DNA from: Devosia enhydra | GTDB taxonomy: Bacteria > Pseudomonadota > Alphaproteobacteria > Rhizobiales > Devosiaceae | Direction: 5' to 3' | DNA length: 64,000 bases | Assembly (NCBI RefSeq): GCF_900119845.1 | Contig: NZ_FPKU01000003.1 | Coordinates: 675,990 to 739,989 of the forward strand | In this document: positions 32,992 to 41,065 of the stretch, one piece after another | How positions within the stretch are numbered: the stretch's first letter is position 1 | How the letters are laid out: every line of letters begins with the position of its first letter | Translations under genes and position numbers: made by a program | Notes under the pieces: model-generated | The model's database searches: none | Seen by the model: the letters and a program-made list of their open reading frames with translations, nothing else | Told to the model about the DNA's origin: nothing

Positions 32992-34857
32992 ATGCTGAAC
33001 ACCCCTGACGACCTGCTGATTTCCGCCGCCGACGAGACCCTGATCCGCCGCAAGCTCACGCTCGTGGCACTCGGCAAGGCGCCTGCCGATCGCGTGCTGC
33101 GCGTGGGCCGGCTGCTCGATGTGCATTCGCGCCTGTGGCTCAAGGATCAGGAGATCGTCATCTTCGGTCGCCGCATCGCCTATGTCGGTCCGGCGGGGAG
33201 CTGGCCGGGGGAAGCGGCCGAGCGGGTGCACGAGCCCGGGCTTTCAGCGGTGCCCGGCTTTGGGGAAGCGCACAAGCATATCGAATCGAGCCATTTGACA
33301 CCCGAATGGGAGGCGGCGCTGGTGCTGCCGCACGGCACGACCTGGACCTGCGAGGCGAGCCACGAATTCTCCAATGTCGCGGGCCCGCAGACGCTCGATT
33401 TCTGGCTCGAGCCGCGCCGGCGCGGCTCTCCGCTCAAGATCTTCCCCCTGCCCGGCTCGGCCGTGCCGCCCACCGCCTATGAATGGGGCGGCGGGCATTT
33501 CGGCCATGACGAGCAGCAGAGCTTCATGGCGGCCTCGCTGATGGTGGCGGGGCTCGACGAGGTGATGGACTGGCCTGCGGTATGGAACCCAGACAATCCC
33601 TCGCACGAACGGCTCTGGGGCATGATCGAGGCGACCTTTGCGGCGCGCGGCGTGGTGGAAGGCCATGCCGCCGGCATCCGCGACTTGCCCTCGATCTCGG
33701 CCTTCGCGGCGGCGGGGCTGGCCTCCGACCACGAGGCGTGGACGGCTGAGGAGGTGCTCGACAAACTGAGGGCCGGGCTCTTCATGGAATTGCGGCCCCA
33801 TTCCCTGCCCGACATGGTCAAGGGGCTGATGGCGGCAGGGCTGTCGGACTGGAGCCAGTTCGCCATCGTCACCGATGACCGCTCCGCCTCCGACACGCTG
33901 AGGCTGGGGGCCACCAACCACAATGTGCGGCTGGCGATCGCGGCGGGGCTGGCCCCGGAGATCGCCATTCAGATGGTAACGATTAACCCGGCTCGCCACA
34001 TGCGGCTCACCCCCTGGGTGGGGTCGATCGCGCCGGGGCGCTACGCCGATATCGTACTGCTCTCGGATGTACCGGGCGTTGTGGTCGAAAAGGTCTGGGC
34101 CGACGGGCGGCCCGTTGCCGAAAACGGGCGTTACCTGCCCGAGGTGCCGGCCATCGACTGGCCGGACTGGGCGACGAGAACGGTCAATATCAAGCGAAAG
34201 ATGACGGCCGAGGATTTCGCCATTCCCGCCGCGCCGGGGCGCGCGAGCATGCAGGCGGCGATCCTGCGGCCCTTCCACTGGGCCGATGATTTCATCACCA
34301 TGGAACTGCCGGTGAAGGAGGGGCTGGTCGCGCGCGACCCCGACCGCAACGTCACCAAATTCGCCATCGTCGACCGGTTCTCGGGCGAGGGCAGAACCTC
34401 GAAAATGTTCTGGCTTGGCACCGGCCCGCGCACCCCTGATACGGCCCTCGCCTGCTCGATGGGGCATGACAAGCACAATATCTGGGTCGTGGGATCGTCC
34501 GACGCGGCGATGGCCGAGGCTGTCAACGCGCTCACCGCCATCCAGGGCGGCTGGGCGCTGGTGCGCGAGGGCAAGCTCGTGGCCACGGTGCGCTACGAGA
34601 TCGCCGGCCTAATGACCAAGCGCCCGCCCGAGGCGCTCGATGCGGAGATGAAGGCGCTTTATGCCGAGGGCGAAAAGATCGAGTGGATGTTCGAGCCGAC
34701 CTTCTCGCCGCGCTGGTTCCCCGGCTTCCCCGAGCGGCTGGCCTTTGCCACGCTGACCTGCGCACCCTGGCGCTGGGTGCTGGTCGCGCCCTCTCCGCTC
34801 GCGCCGGAAGGGTTCGTCAACGTTGCGACGGGCGAGACCCACAAGGTGGTGTGGTAG
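32992..34857 (+). CDS. Adenine deaminase-like amidohydrolase
   Basis: 621 residues, slightly longer than E. coli adenine deaminase (588). N-terminal amidohydrolase domain plus a C-terminal adenine-deaminase domain (from about 430). Recognisable: AVPGFGEAHKHIESSHLTPE (canonical D-A-H-V-H-I-E-S-S is E-A-H-K-H here), CEASHEFSNVAG (canonical D-P-H-E-I), VVEGHAAGI, ASDHEAW and IVTDDRSASD. The His ligands remain, but several flanking residues differ, so the substrate may not be adenine. It is divergent from the Pot-type importer, in keeping with a purine salvage locus. No partner overlaps it. Confidence 0.83.
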   Translation: MLNTPDDLLISAADETLIRRKLTLVALGKAPADRVLRVGRLLDVHSRLWLKDQEIVIFGRRIAYVGPAGSWPGEAAERVHEPGLSAVPGFGEAHKHIESSHLTPEWEAALVLPHGTTWTCEASHEFSNVAGPQTLDFWLEPRRRGSPLKIFPLPGSAVPPTAYEWGGGHFGHDEQQSFMAASLMVAGLDEVMDWPAVWNPDNPSHERLWGMIEATFAARGVVEGHAAGIRDLPSISAFAAAGLASDHEAWTAEEVLDKLRAGLFMELRPHSLPDMVKGLMAAGLSDWSQFAIVTDDRSASDTLRLGATNHNVRLAIAAGLAPEIAIQMVTINPARHMRLTPWVGSIAPGRYADIVLLSDVPGVVVEKVWADGRPVAENGRYLPEVPAIDWPDWATRTVNIKRKMTAEDFAIPAAPGRASMQAAILRPFHWADDFITMELPVKEGLVARDPDRNVTKFAIVDRFSGEGRTSKMFWLGTGPRTPDTALACSMGHDKHNIWVVGSSDAAMAEAVNALTAIQGGWALVREGKLVATVRYEIAGLMTKRPPEALDAEMKALYAEGEKIEWMFEPTFSPRWFPGFPERLAFATLTCAPWRWVLVAPSPLAPEGFVNVATGETHKVVW

Positions 34858-35006
34858 GGGGAACGCCGGTCGATAAGGGCACTCGGTCGAGCGGTTTCGA
34901 TCGCGTCAACGGAGGTCCCTGCTTTCTCAGGGGCGACAAGGGAATTGAGGACGCTTCCCGGAGCTCGCGCTCAGCCCTTTTTCACCACCGCAATGGCCTC
35001 GATCTC

Positions 35007-35351
35007 TTAGCGCAGGGCCGGCGAGAGGCAGTTGGTGATGGTGGTGCGGGCCGGGAACGGGGCCTTGAAGATGTCCATGTAGATTCGGTTGTATTCGGCA
35101 TTGTCGGTGGCATCGCGGACATAATTGCGCGTCTGCACCACATGGGCGAGATCGGAGCCGCAGCTTTCCAGCACCTTGCGCAGGTTCTCGATCGAGCGGC
35201 GCATCTCGCCCTCGAAACTGTCCGAGATGATCTTTCCGGTCCCGTCCACCGAGGCCTGGCCGGACACGAAGATCAGGTCGCCAACCTTGGTGGCCGGGCT
35301 GAAGGGCAGGTGCGAGCGGGGCGCATCGTCCTTGGCGGGATATTCGATCAT
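35007..35351 (-). CDS. RidA family protein, truncated by an in-frame nonsense codon
   Basis: 114 residues from ATG 35351 (GTG 35354 also possible). RidA proteins hydrolyse reactive enamine/imine intermediates released by PLP enzymes. The body is intact (PFSPATKVGDLIFVSGQAS, VVQTRNYVRD, and the substrate-binding Arg in PARTTITNC). The frame stops at TAA (35009-35007) just before codons for EIEAIAVVKKG, which run in frame to a TGA at 34973-34971. That is the normal RidA C-terminus, including the Glu used in catalysis by E. coli RidA (EIEAIAV). So the gene appears cut 12 codons short by a single-base change. Start overlaps the M81 gene stop by one base. Confidence 0.85.
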   Translation of the reverse strand: MIEYPAKDDAPRSHLPFSPATKVGDLIFVSGQASVDGTGKIISDSFEGEMRRSIENLRKVLESCGSDLAHVVQTRNYVRDATDNAEYNRIYMDIFKAPFPARTTITNCLSPALR

Positions 35352-36850
35352 CACGGCCTCCAGACAGGATCGATGGGGAACACGCCGGGCCGTAGCCGCT
35401 TGTAGGGCAGGCTCGGCAGATCGCTGGTGCAGGGGCCGGGGGTGCGCACGGTGTGGCTCGATGCGGCGATCTTGTTATAGGCCTGGCGATGGGCCACGGC
35501 CGCCTTGACCCCGATATAGCGCAGGTTTTCGGGCGTGATGCCCTGCGAGCGCCATTGCCCCAGATCGAAGGGCGCCGTCTTTTTCGAATTGAGCAGAATG
35601 GTAAGCTTGCCATCATTGGCGGTAACCACCGCCGAAGGCCCCATATTGCAGTGGATGCCGCGGGCGGCGGCGTGGCTGTGGCGATCCTCGAGATCGAACA
35701 GCCCGTCGGTGGCGGACACGAAGGTGACATCGAGCTCGACCGGGCCCTCGTCGAGTGGGCTCTGTCGGCCGCCGATGGTGAGGGTGCGCACCTCGCCCGG
35801 ATGGGCGCCATCGAGCGCCGCCACCGCCTCGGGATCGGCGATGATGACGGCGGCGCCATCGAGATCATGGCGGAGGAAGGCGCGGAGCACTGTGGTCATG
35901 TCGCCGGGCGCACCGCCCCCGATATTGTCGGCCGGCTCGACGATGACATGCGGACCCGGCGTGCCCTTGATACGGCCGATGGCCTCGTCGATGTCCCATT
36001 CCTTCGGGATACCGAGTTCGCGCAACTGCACCGCCAGCGCCTCGAGCCGGTCGAGGGCCCGCTCGGCCTCGGCCGGATCGCCGACCGTCGCGATCGAGAA
36101 GGCGACGCCGGCCGAGGGCACATCGGAGAAGGCGTAGCCACCGATGATGTTGACCACGCGGAAATCGGGCGTATCGGCTTCGAGCTGCCGCGCGAGGGCT
36201 TCGAGATCCTTCATCGGGCGATCGGCGGTGCCAGTGCCGGGGGGCGCCCAGATCACCGGGGCATTGCGGGCGCGCATCACCGGCAGTTGCCCCTCATTGA
36301 GGGCACGGGCGAGAAGATCGGCGGCACGGACGGCGGTTTCGCGCGCGTCGGTATGGGGGTTCTCGCGATAGCCGACGAGAATGTTTGCGCCTCTCGCCAT
36401 CTTCTCGGTGAAATTGGCATGGAGGTCGAAGGCACCTGCAATGGGCACCCCCTCGCAGCCGGGGATGGCGCGGATCGCGGCAAAGAGGTCGCCTTCGGGA
36501 TCGACCGAGCCGGTTGAGACCATGGCGCCATGCAGCGCGAGCAGCACGCCATCGACCCCGCCTTCTGCGACGGCTTTGCGCAAGGCGGCGATGAGTTCAT
36601 CGCTGAAGGCATCGACGACCGCCTGGTCGATGACCCCGGAGGGGGTGGCATTATATTCGGCCGCCGGCAGCACCTGCCAGGCTTCGCGTTCGGCAATTTC
36701 GAGGAAGCCATCGACCATCGAGCCATCGCCGCGCCGCGCGAGCAGCTCATCGCCCCGCTTGATCTCGAAATCGGCAAAAGAGGTAATTTCGGAGACGAAG
36801 CTGTGGGTCTCGTGGAAAATGCCGGCCAGAACGATGCGGCGTGGGCTCAT
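35351..36850 (-). CDS. M81 family metallopeptidase (MlrC-like), paralogue 1
   Basis: 499 residues from ATG 36850, with GGAGG about nine bases upstream. M81 is the family of MlrC, the zinc enzyme that finishes microcystin degradation. The family plan is clear: AGIFHETHSF near the N-terminus, DGVLLALHGAMVS, the metal pair AFDLHANFTEKM (D-x-H) and ENPHTD (His), then a C-terminal domain with ADNIGGGAPGD. No signal peptide, so cytoplasmic. Its stop overlaps the RidA gene (TGATG). Two more M81 genes lie within 7 kb. Substrate unknown; the family probably cuts amides of non-standard residues. Confidence 0.9.
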   Translation of the reverse strand: MSPRRIVLAGIFHETHSFVSEITSFADFEIKRGDELLARRGDGSMVDGFLEIAEREAWQVLPAAEYNATPSGVIDQAVVDAFSDELIAALRKAVAEGGVDGVLLALHGAMVSTGSVDPEGDLFAAIRAIPGCEGVPIAGAFDLHANFTEKMARGANILVGYRENPHTDARETAVRAADLLARALNEGQLPVMRARNAPVIWAPPGTGTADRPMKDLEALARQLEADTPDFRVVNIIGGYAFSDVPSAGVAFSIATVGDPAEAERALDRLEALAVQLRELGIPKEWDIDEAIGRIKGTPGPHVIVEPADNIGGGAPGDMTTVLRAFLRHDLDGAAVIIADPEAVAALDGAHPGEVRTLTIGGRQSPLDEGPVELDVTFVSATDGLFDLEDRHSHAAARGIHCNMGPSAVVTANDGKLTILLNSKKTAPFDLGQWRSQGITPENLRYIGVKAAVAHRQAYNKIAASSHTVRTPGPCTSDLPSLPYKRLRPGVFPIDPVWRP

Positions 36851-37063
36851 CGATGCTCCTCCAAGCAAGACGCAGAGGCCCGGTTGCGGGCTGGTGCGGG
36901 ACAGAGCCGGCGGATGCAGGGGCCGGCATCATACGATGTGGAACAGCGGCGAGCGCTGCTGACGCCCTATTCTATGCCTGTCGATCCGCACGGTCGCAAG
37001 CAACAAAAACCCTGCATTTCGTAGTGTTTTTTGTTCCGTGTGACGAAACGATGTCATCGACAG

Positions 37064-37094
37064 TTGACAGGCGTGTCCACCTCAACTCTACAAT
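37064..37094 (+). promoter_or_regulatory. Candidate sigma-70 promoter for the M81/PLP operon
   Basis: TTGACA (37064-37069) matches the -35 consensus exactly; TACAAT (37089-37094) is one base from TATAAT. The 19-nt spacer is longer than ideal. Position, about 70 bp before the ATG, is suitable. Confidence 0.4.
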
Positions 37095-37123
37095 CAGGCC
37101 GTCGGCAGGGATCACGTACGCCA

Positions 37124-37131
37124 TTGTACAA
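37124..37131. promoter_or_regulatory. Palindrome TTGTACAA, candidate operator
   Basis: A perfect 8-bp palindrome, flanked by CCA and CGG, 30 bp past the candidate -10. Its position would suit repression. The IclR protein encoded at 40035 is the nearest regulator, but nothing ties it to this site directly. Confidence 0.3.
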
Positions 37132-37165
37132 CGGACCTGGCGCCGTGCGGGAAGGGAGTTCGGGC

Positions 37166-38641
37166 ATGCGCGTGTTCGTAGCGTCGCTGGCGACGGAGAC
37201 CAACACCTTCTCGCCCCTTTATGTCGACCGCAGGGCCTTCGAGGAGGCCTTCTACTGCCCGCCCGGCACGCATCCGGACACGCCCACGCTGTGCTCGGCC
37301 CCGATGGTGGCGGCGCGCGCACGGGCGAAAACCGACGGCTTCACGCTGATCGAGGGTACGGCGACCTGGGCCGAGCCGGCCGGGCCGGTCTCGCGCGAAG
37401 CTTACGAAAGCCTACGCGACGAGATCATCGGGCAGCTGCGGACCGCCATGCCGGTGGATGTGGTGCTGTTCGGCCTGCATGGCTCGATGGTCGCGGTGGG
37501 CTATGATGATTGCGAGGGCGACCTTCTGGCCCATGCCCGCGCCGTGGCGGGCCCAAAGGCGATCGTGGGCGCCGAACTCGACATGCATTGTCACCTGAGC
37601 GACCAGATGGTGGCCTCGGCCAACCTCCTCGTCGCGTTCAAGGAATTCCCCCATACCGATTTTCTGGCGCGGGGCGAGGACCTCGTCGACCGGTGCCTTG
37701 CTGCGGCGCGCGGGGAGATCGACCCGCAACCTGCCGTCTACGACCTTCACCGGTTCGCCGCCTTCATGTCGAGCCGCGAGCCCGGCCGCTCCTTCGTCGA
37801 TCGCATGCTGGCGATGGAGGGCAGGGACGGCATCGTGTCGGTGACCATCGCGCATGGTTTCGGGGCCGCCGACGTCCATGACCTCGGCACCAAGGTTCTG
37901 GTCTATGGCGATAGCGAGGCCAATCGCGGGACGGCCGAGGCGCTGGCCGAACGGCTGGGGAAAGAGCTCTTGTCCTGGGACAAGACGGCCCAGCCCTATC
38001 ACTACCCGCCCGAGGAGGCGATCGCCTATGCGGCGAGCCAGCCCCGGGGCCCCATCGTCATGGCAGATCGCTGGGACAATCCGGGCGGCGGGGTGGCGGG
38101 GGATTCCACCGTGATGGTTTCGGCGCTGCTCGCCCATCCCGATATCCCAGCCGCAATCGGCGCGCTGTGGGATCCGGTGGCGGTGAGCTTTTGCCGCGCC
38201 GCGGGGGTGGGCTCGGAAATTTCGCTGCGCTTCGGGGGCAAGGCGGCCGCAACCTCCGGCCCGCCGATCGATGCGATGGTCAAGGTGATTGGGGTGACCG
38301 ACGATCTGCTTTATCCCTTCGAGCAGTCGGTGGTCTCGCTGGGGCCGGCCGCAGCGATCTCGATCGGGTCGCTCGATATCGTCCTCGCCACCGGACGGGC
38401 GCAGACCTTCAGCCCGCCGGTATTCACCAAGCTGGGCATCGACCTTTCCAAAAAGAAGATCGTTGTGGTCAAGTCGTCGAACCATTTCTACGCCGCCTTC
38501 GCGCCGATCGCGGCGGAGGTGATCTATCTCAATACCGGGGGCCCCTACCCCTACGACCTCTCCAAGGTGAAGCTCGAAAAGGTGCGGCGGCCTTTCTATC
38601 CGCTCGATCCCGAGCCCGCCCGGACGGAAGCCGCGCAATGA
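37166..38641 (+). CDS. M81 family metallopeptidase (MlrC-like), paralogue 2
   Basis: 491 residues from ATG 37166 (strong GGGAAGGGAG ribosome site); a frame open from 37031 is not used. Features: MRVFVASLATETNTFSPLY, VVLFGLHGSMVAVG, AELDMHCHLSDQM (D-x-H) and FKEFPHTDF (His), then ADRWDNPGGGVAGDST and IVVVKSSNHFYAAF in the C-terminal domain. Divergent from paralogue 1 and overlapping the following PLP-enzyme gene by four bases, which implies linked steps. Substrate unknown. Confidence 0.9.
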   Translation: MRVFVASLATETNTFSPLYVDRRAFEEAFYCPPGTHPDTPTLCSAPMVAARARAKTDGFTLIEGTATWAEPAGPVSREAYESLRDEIIGQLRTAMPVDVVLFGLHGSMVAVGYDDCEGDLLAHARAVAGPKAIVGAELDMHCHLSDQMVASANLLVAFKEFPHTDFLARGEDLVDRCLAAARGEIDPQPAVYDLHRFAAFMSSREPGRSFVDRMLAMEGRDGIVSVTIAHGFGAADVHDLGTKVLVYGDSEANRGTAEALAERLGKELLSWDKTAQPYHYPPEEAIAYAASQPRGPIVMADRWDNPGGGVAGDSTVMVSALLAHPDIPAAIGALWDPVAVSFCRAAGVGSEISLRFGGKAAATSGPPIDAMVKVIGVTDDLLYPFEQSVVSLGPAAAISIGSLDIVLATGRAQTFSPPVFTKLGIDLSKKKIVVVKSSNHFYAAFAPIAAEVIYLNTGGPYPYDLSKVKLEKVRRPFYPLDPEPARTEAAQ

Positions 38642-39966
38642 GCCGACCAGCCCTGCCCTTCGATGCCGCCCTGCCTCCGCTCGAGCTCGATATGCTCAAG
38701 GCGAATCCGCTCGATCCCTCCACCAAGGGGCTGCCGGCAGGCGCCGGTGCGGTGAGCCTCAACGACATCGCTGCGGCCGGCTGGAACCTCCTTGCCGAGG
38801 ACCTGCCCCTGCCCCAGGCGGTCATCCGCAAGGATGTCCTCGACGCCAACAGCCACTGGATGAGCCGGTTCACCGGGCTCAACGGGCTCAGGATCGCGCC
38901 CCATGGCAAGACCACCATGGCGCCGCAGCTTTACGATGTGCAGGCACGCGACGGCGCCTGGGCGATCACCGTGGCCACCACCCAGCAGATGGGCGTGGCG
39001 CTGCGCTTCGGCACGCGCCGGGTGCTGCTGGCCAACCAGCCGGTGGGGCCGAAGGCGGTCGATGCGATCTTTCTGGCGCTCGCGGCCGACCCGAGCGTGG
39101 AAATCTATTGCCTCGCAGACAGTCTCGAGGGCGTGGCGCAGCTTGCCGCAGGCGCCGGGCGACATCAGGGCGCTGCCAGAAACCCCCTTCGCGTGCTCGT
39201 CGAGATCGGCATGACCGGCGCTCGCACCGGGGCGCAATCGCCCGAAACGGCACAGGCGGTGGCCCGCGCGGTTGCGGGCCAAGACGCGCTGATGCTGGCC
39301 GGCTTCGAGTGTTTCGAGGGCGTGTTGCCCAATACCGCCACCGTGGATGCGATGGTGGATGCGGTGGTGGCTGCGGCGCGCGCCGCCGAGGCCGAGGGGC
39401 TTTTGAGCGCCGACCAGCCGCTCATCCTTTCGGCCGGCGGCTCGGCCTATTTCGACCGGGTGGGCGAGCGGTTCGGACCGGCGAGTTTCTCGCGTCCGGT
39501 CATCAAGCTCCTGCGCTCGGGCTGCTATTTGACCCATGACGCGCTGAGCTATGCCAAGGCGTTCAAGCGCATCGTCGCCGAAACCAGCCTCGCCCTTCCC
39601 GAGGGCGAGTTGATGCCGGCGCTCGAAGTCTGGGCCTATGTGCAGTCGCGGCCCGAGCCGGGCAAGGCACTGCTGACCATGGGCAAGCGCGACATCGGCA
39701 ATGATGCCGGCATGCCGCGCCCCGAACGCTGGTATCGCCCCGGCAGCGGGATGAGCGGACCCGAGCCGATGCCCGAGGGCCACCAGCTCACCGGGCTCAA
39801 CGACCAGCACGCCCATCTGCAGGTCCCCCATGAAAGCCCGCTCAAGGTTGGCGACATGGTGGCCTTCGGCATCGGGCACCCCTGCACCACCTTCGACAAA
39901 TGGGGGCTGCTGATGGTGGTGGATGAGAACTACCGCATTGTCGATGCAGTGAAGACATTCTTCTGA
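38638..39966 (+). CDS. Fold-type III PLP enzyme, D-serine dehydratase / D-threonine aldolase-like
   Basis: 442 residues with an alanine-racemase-type N-terminal barrel. The PLP lysine lies in RIAPHGKTTMAPQLY, and the C-terminal domain has the metal-binding GIGHPCTTFDKWG, as His and Cys bind zinc in D-serine dehydratase. Such enzymes remove water or cleave a carbon bond from D-beta-hydroxy amino acids. ATG 38638 overlaps the upstream M81 stop (ATGA). With a RidA gene nearby, an enamine-forming dehydratase is attractive. D-threonine aldolase or an amino acid deaminase of different specificity remains possible. Confidence 0.85.
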   Translation: MSRPALPFDAALPPLELDMLKANPLDPSTKGLPAGAGAVSLNDIAAAGWNLLAEDLPLPQAVIRKDVLDANSHWMSRFTGLNGLRIAPHGKTTMAPQLYDVQARDGAWAITVATTQQMGVALRFGTRRVLLANQPVGPKAVDAIFLALAADPSVEIYCLADSLEGVAQLAAGAGRHQGAARNPLRVLVEIGMTGARTGAQSPETAQAVARAVAGQDALMLAGFECFEGVLPNTATVDAMVDAVVAAARAAEAEGLLSADQPLILSAGGSAYFDRVGERFGPASFSRPVIKLLRSGCYLTHDALSYAKAFKRIVAETSLALPEGELMPALEVWAYVQSRPEPGKALLTMGKRDIGNDAGMPRPERWYRPGSGMSGPEPMPEGHQLTGLNDQHAHLQVPHESPLKVGDMVAFGIGHPCTTFDKWGLLMVVDENYRIVDAVKTFF

Positions 39967-40034
39967 GCGGCGGGGCGGGCCGCAGGGACGGGCAAGGGCC
40001 AGCGCGCATGCGCCAGGCTGAAAGGAGCGAGGAC

Positions 40035-40847
40035 ATGACGAGCAAGCCGCAGGGCGACTACATCGTGCAGCCCGTGATGAAGGCGTTGCAGGTGCTGGAA
40101 TATGTCGCGCGCCAGGGCCATGACGTGACCCTGACCGAGGCGGTCTCGGAATTGAAGCTGCCCAAGACCACGGTCTTTCGCTATCTCCAGACGCTGTCGG
40201 CCGCCTCCTTCCTGCAGCATGACCACAAGCGCGACCGCTATGGCGTGGGCATGCGGTTCCGCACCCTCGCCAAGCTCGACAAGTCGCTGCACCGCCTGCG
40301 CCAGATCGCCCAGCCCGAAATGGTGGACCTGATGCGGCGCTTCGGTGAAACGGTGAACCTCGCCGTGCTCGCCGATCGCCATGTCGTCTATATCGAAATG
40401 GTTGAGCCCGACCGGGCGTTGCGGATGCATGCGCGGATCGGGGACCGGCACCCGGTGCACTGCACGGCGCTGGGCAAGGCGATGGTGGCGCACCTGCCCG
40501 ATATCTCGCCCTATCTCGTCGATGACCTCGACATGCAGGCCAAGACCTTCAAGACCCTCACCGATGCGCGCGCCTTCCGCCGCCAGCTCGATGACGTCAA
40601 GCGGCGCGGCTATGCCATCGAGATCGGGGAAAACGAGGACGGGCTGATGTGCATCGGCGTGCCCATTCTCGACCGCAACGGGCTGCCGCTCGCAGCCATG
40701 AGCCTTTCGGCTCCCGAGCGGCGGATGCGGCCCGAAGCCGTCGCCACGGCGGTCGAGGCCCTGCAAAGCATCGCGCTGCGCATCTCGCAGGCCATGGGCT
40801 CGAGCCAGGAGGATGCCGGGGAGACCCGGGTCGTCGAGCCGGCCTAG
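40035..40847 (+). CDS. IclR family transcriptional regulator
   Basis: 270 residues from ATG 40035 (AAGGAG with 7-nt spacing). Winged HTH at about residues 12-75 (VMKALQVLEYVARQG, then LPKTTVFRYLQTLSA) followed by the IclR effector domain (RMHARIGDRHPVHCTALGKA is the classic segment, then IGVPILDRNGLPLAAMSLS). Placed between the PLP-enzyme gene and the third M81 gene, so it probably controls this catabolic cluster. Ligand unknown. Confidence 0.92.
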   Translation: MTSKPQGDYIVQPVMKALQVLEYVARQGHDVTLTEAVSELKLPKTTVFRYLQTLSAASFLQHDHKRDRYGVGMRFRTLAKLDKSLHRLRQIAQPEMVDLMRRFGETVNLAVLADRHVVYIEMVEPDRALRMHARIGDRHPVHCTALGKAMVAHLPDISPYLVDDLDMQAKTFKTLTDARAFRRQLDDVKRRGYAIEIGENEDGLMCIGVPILDRNGLPLAAMSLSAPERRMRPEAVATAVEALQSIALRISQAMGSSQEDAGETRVVEPA

Positions 40848-40886
40848 ACGGGTTGATCTTGTTTCTTGAGGCGGAACCGGCCGTCC

Positions 40887-40915
40887 TTGACACGAAATTT
40901 GCCCGTTAATAGCCT
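40887..40915 (+). promoter_or_regulatory. Weak candidate promoter upstream of the third M81 gene
   Basis: TTGACA (40887-40892) then a 17-nt spacer and TAGCCT (40910-40915; three of six bases match). It lies in the 218-bp gap after the IclR gene. A GGTC-N7-GACC inverted repeat (GGTCTTTTATTGACC) sits further down near 41022-41036. Confidence 0.28.
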
Positions 40916-41065
40916 CAATCTGCCGAGCTTCCTGCGGGAGACCGGCGATGAAGGCCGGACGTCCCAAGTTGATCGTGGACGGAACCGGGGAGGGTGACTG
41001 ACAATACTTGGCGCATGACGGTCTTTTATTGACCGGTTCATGGGCGCCCGCATCGAGGGACAGAT

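Larger units (their letters stand above)
36851..37165. other. Divergent control region between two M81 genes (315 bp)
   Basis: No gene seen. The 36851-36960 part is ordinary GC-rich sequence; 36990-37135 is noticeably A+T-richer (e.g. CAACAAAAACCCTG, GTGTTTTTTGTTCCG). It holds a candidate promoter (37064-37094), the palindrome TTGTACAA (37124-37131), and the ribosome site GGGAAGGGAG before the ATG at 37166. Confidence 0.6.

Noticed and set aside
31611-33008. 465-codon plus-strand frame opposite the PotD-like gene
   Set aside because: Antisense to a binding protein with signal peptide; its beginning lies in a dispersed repeat.
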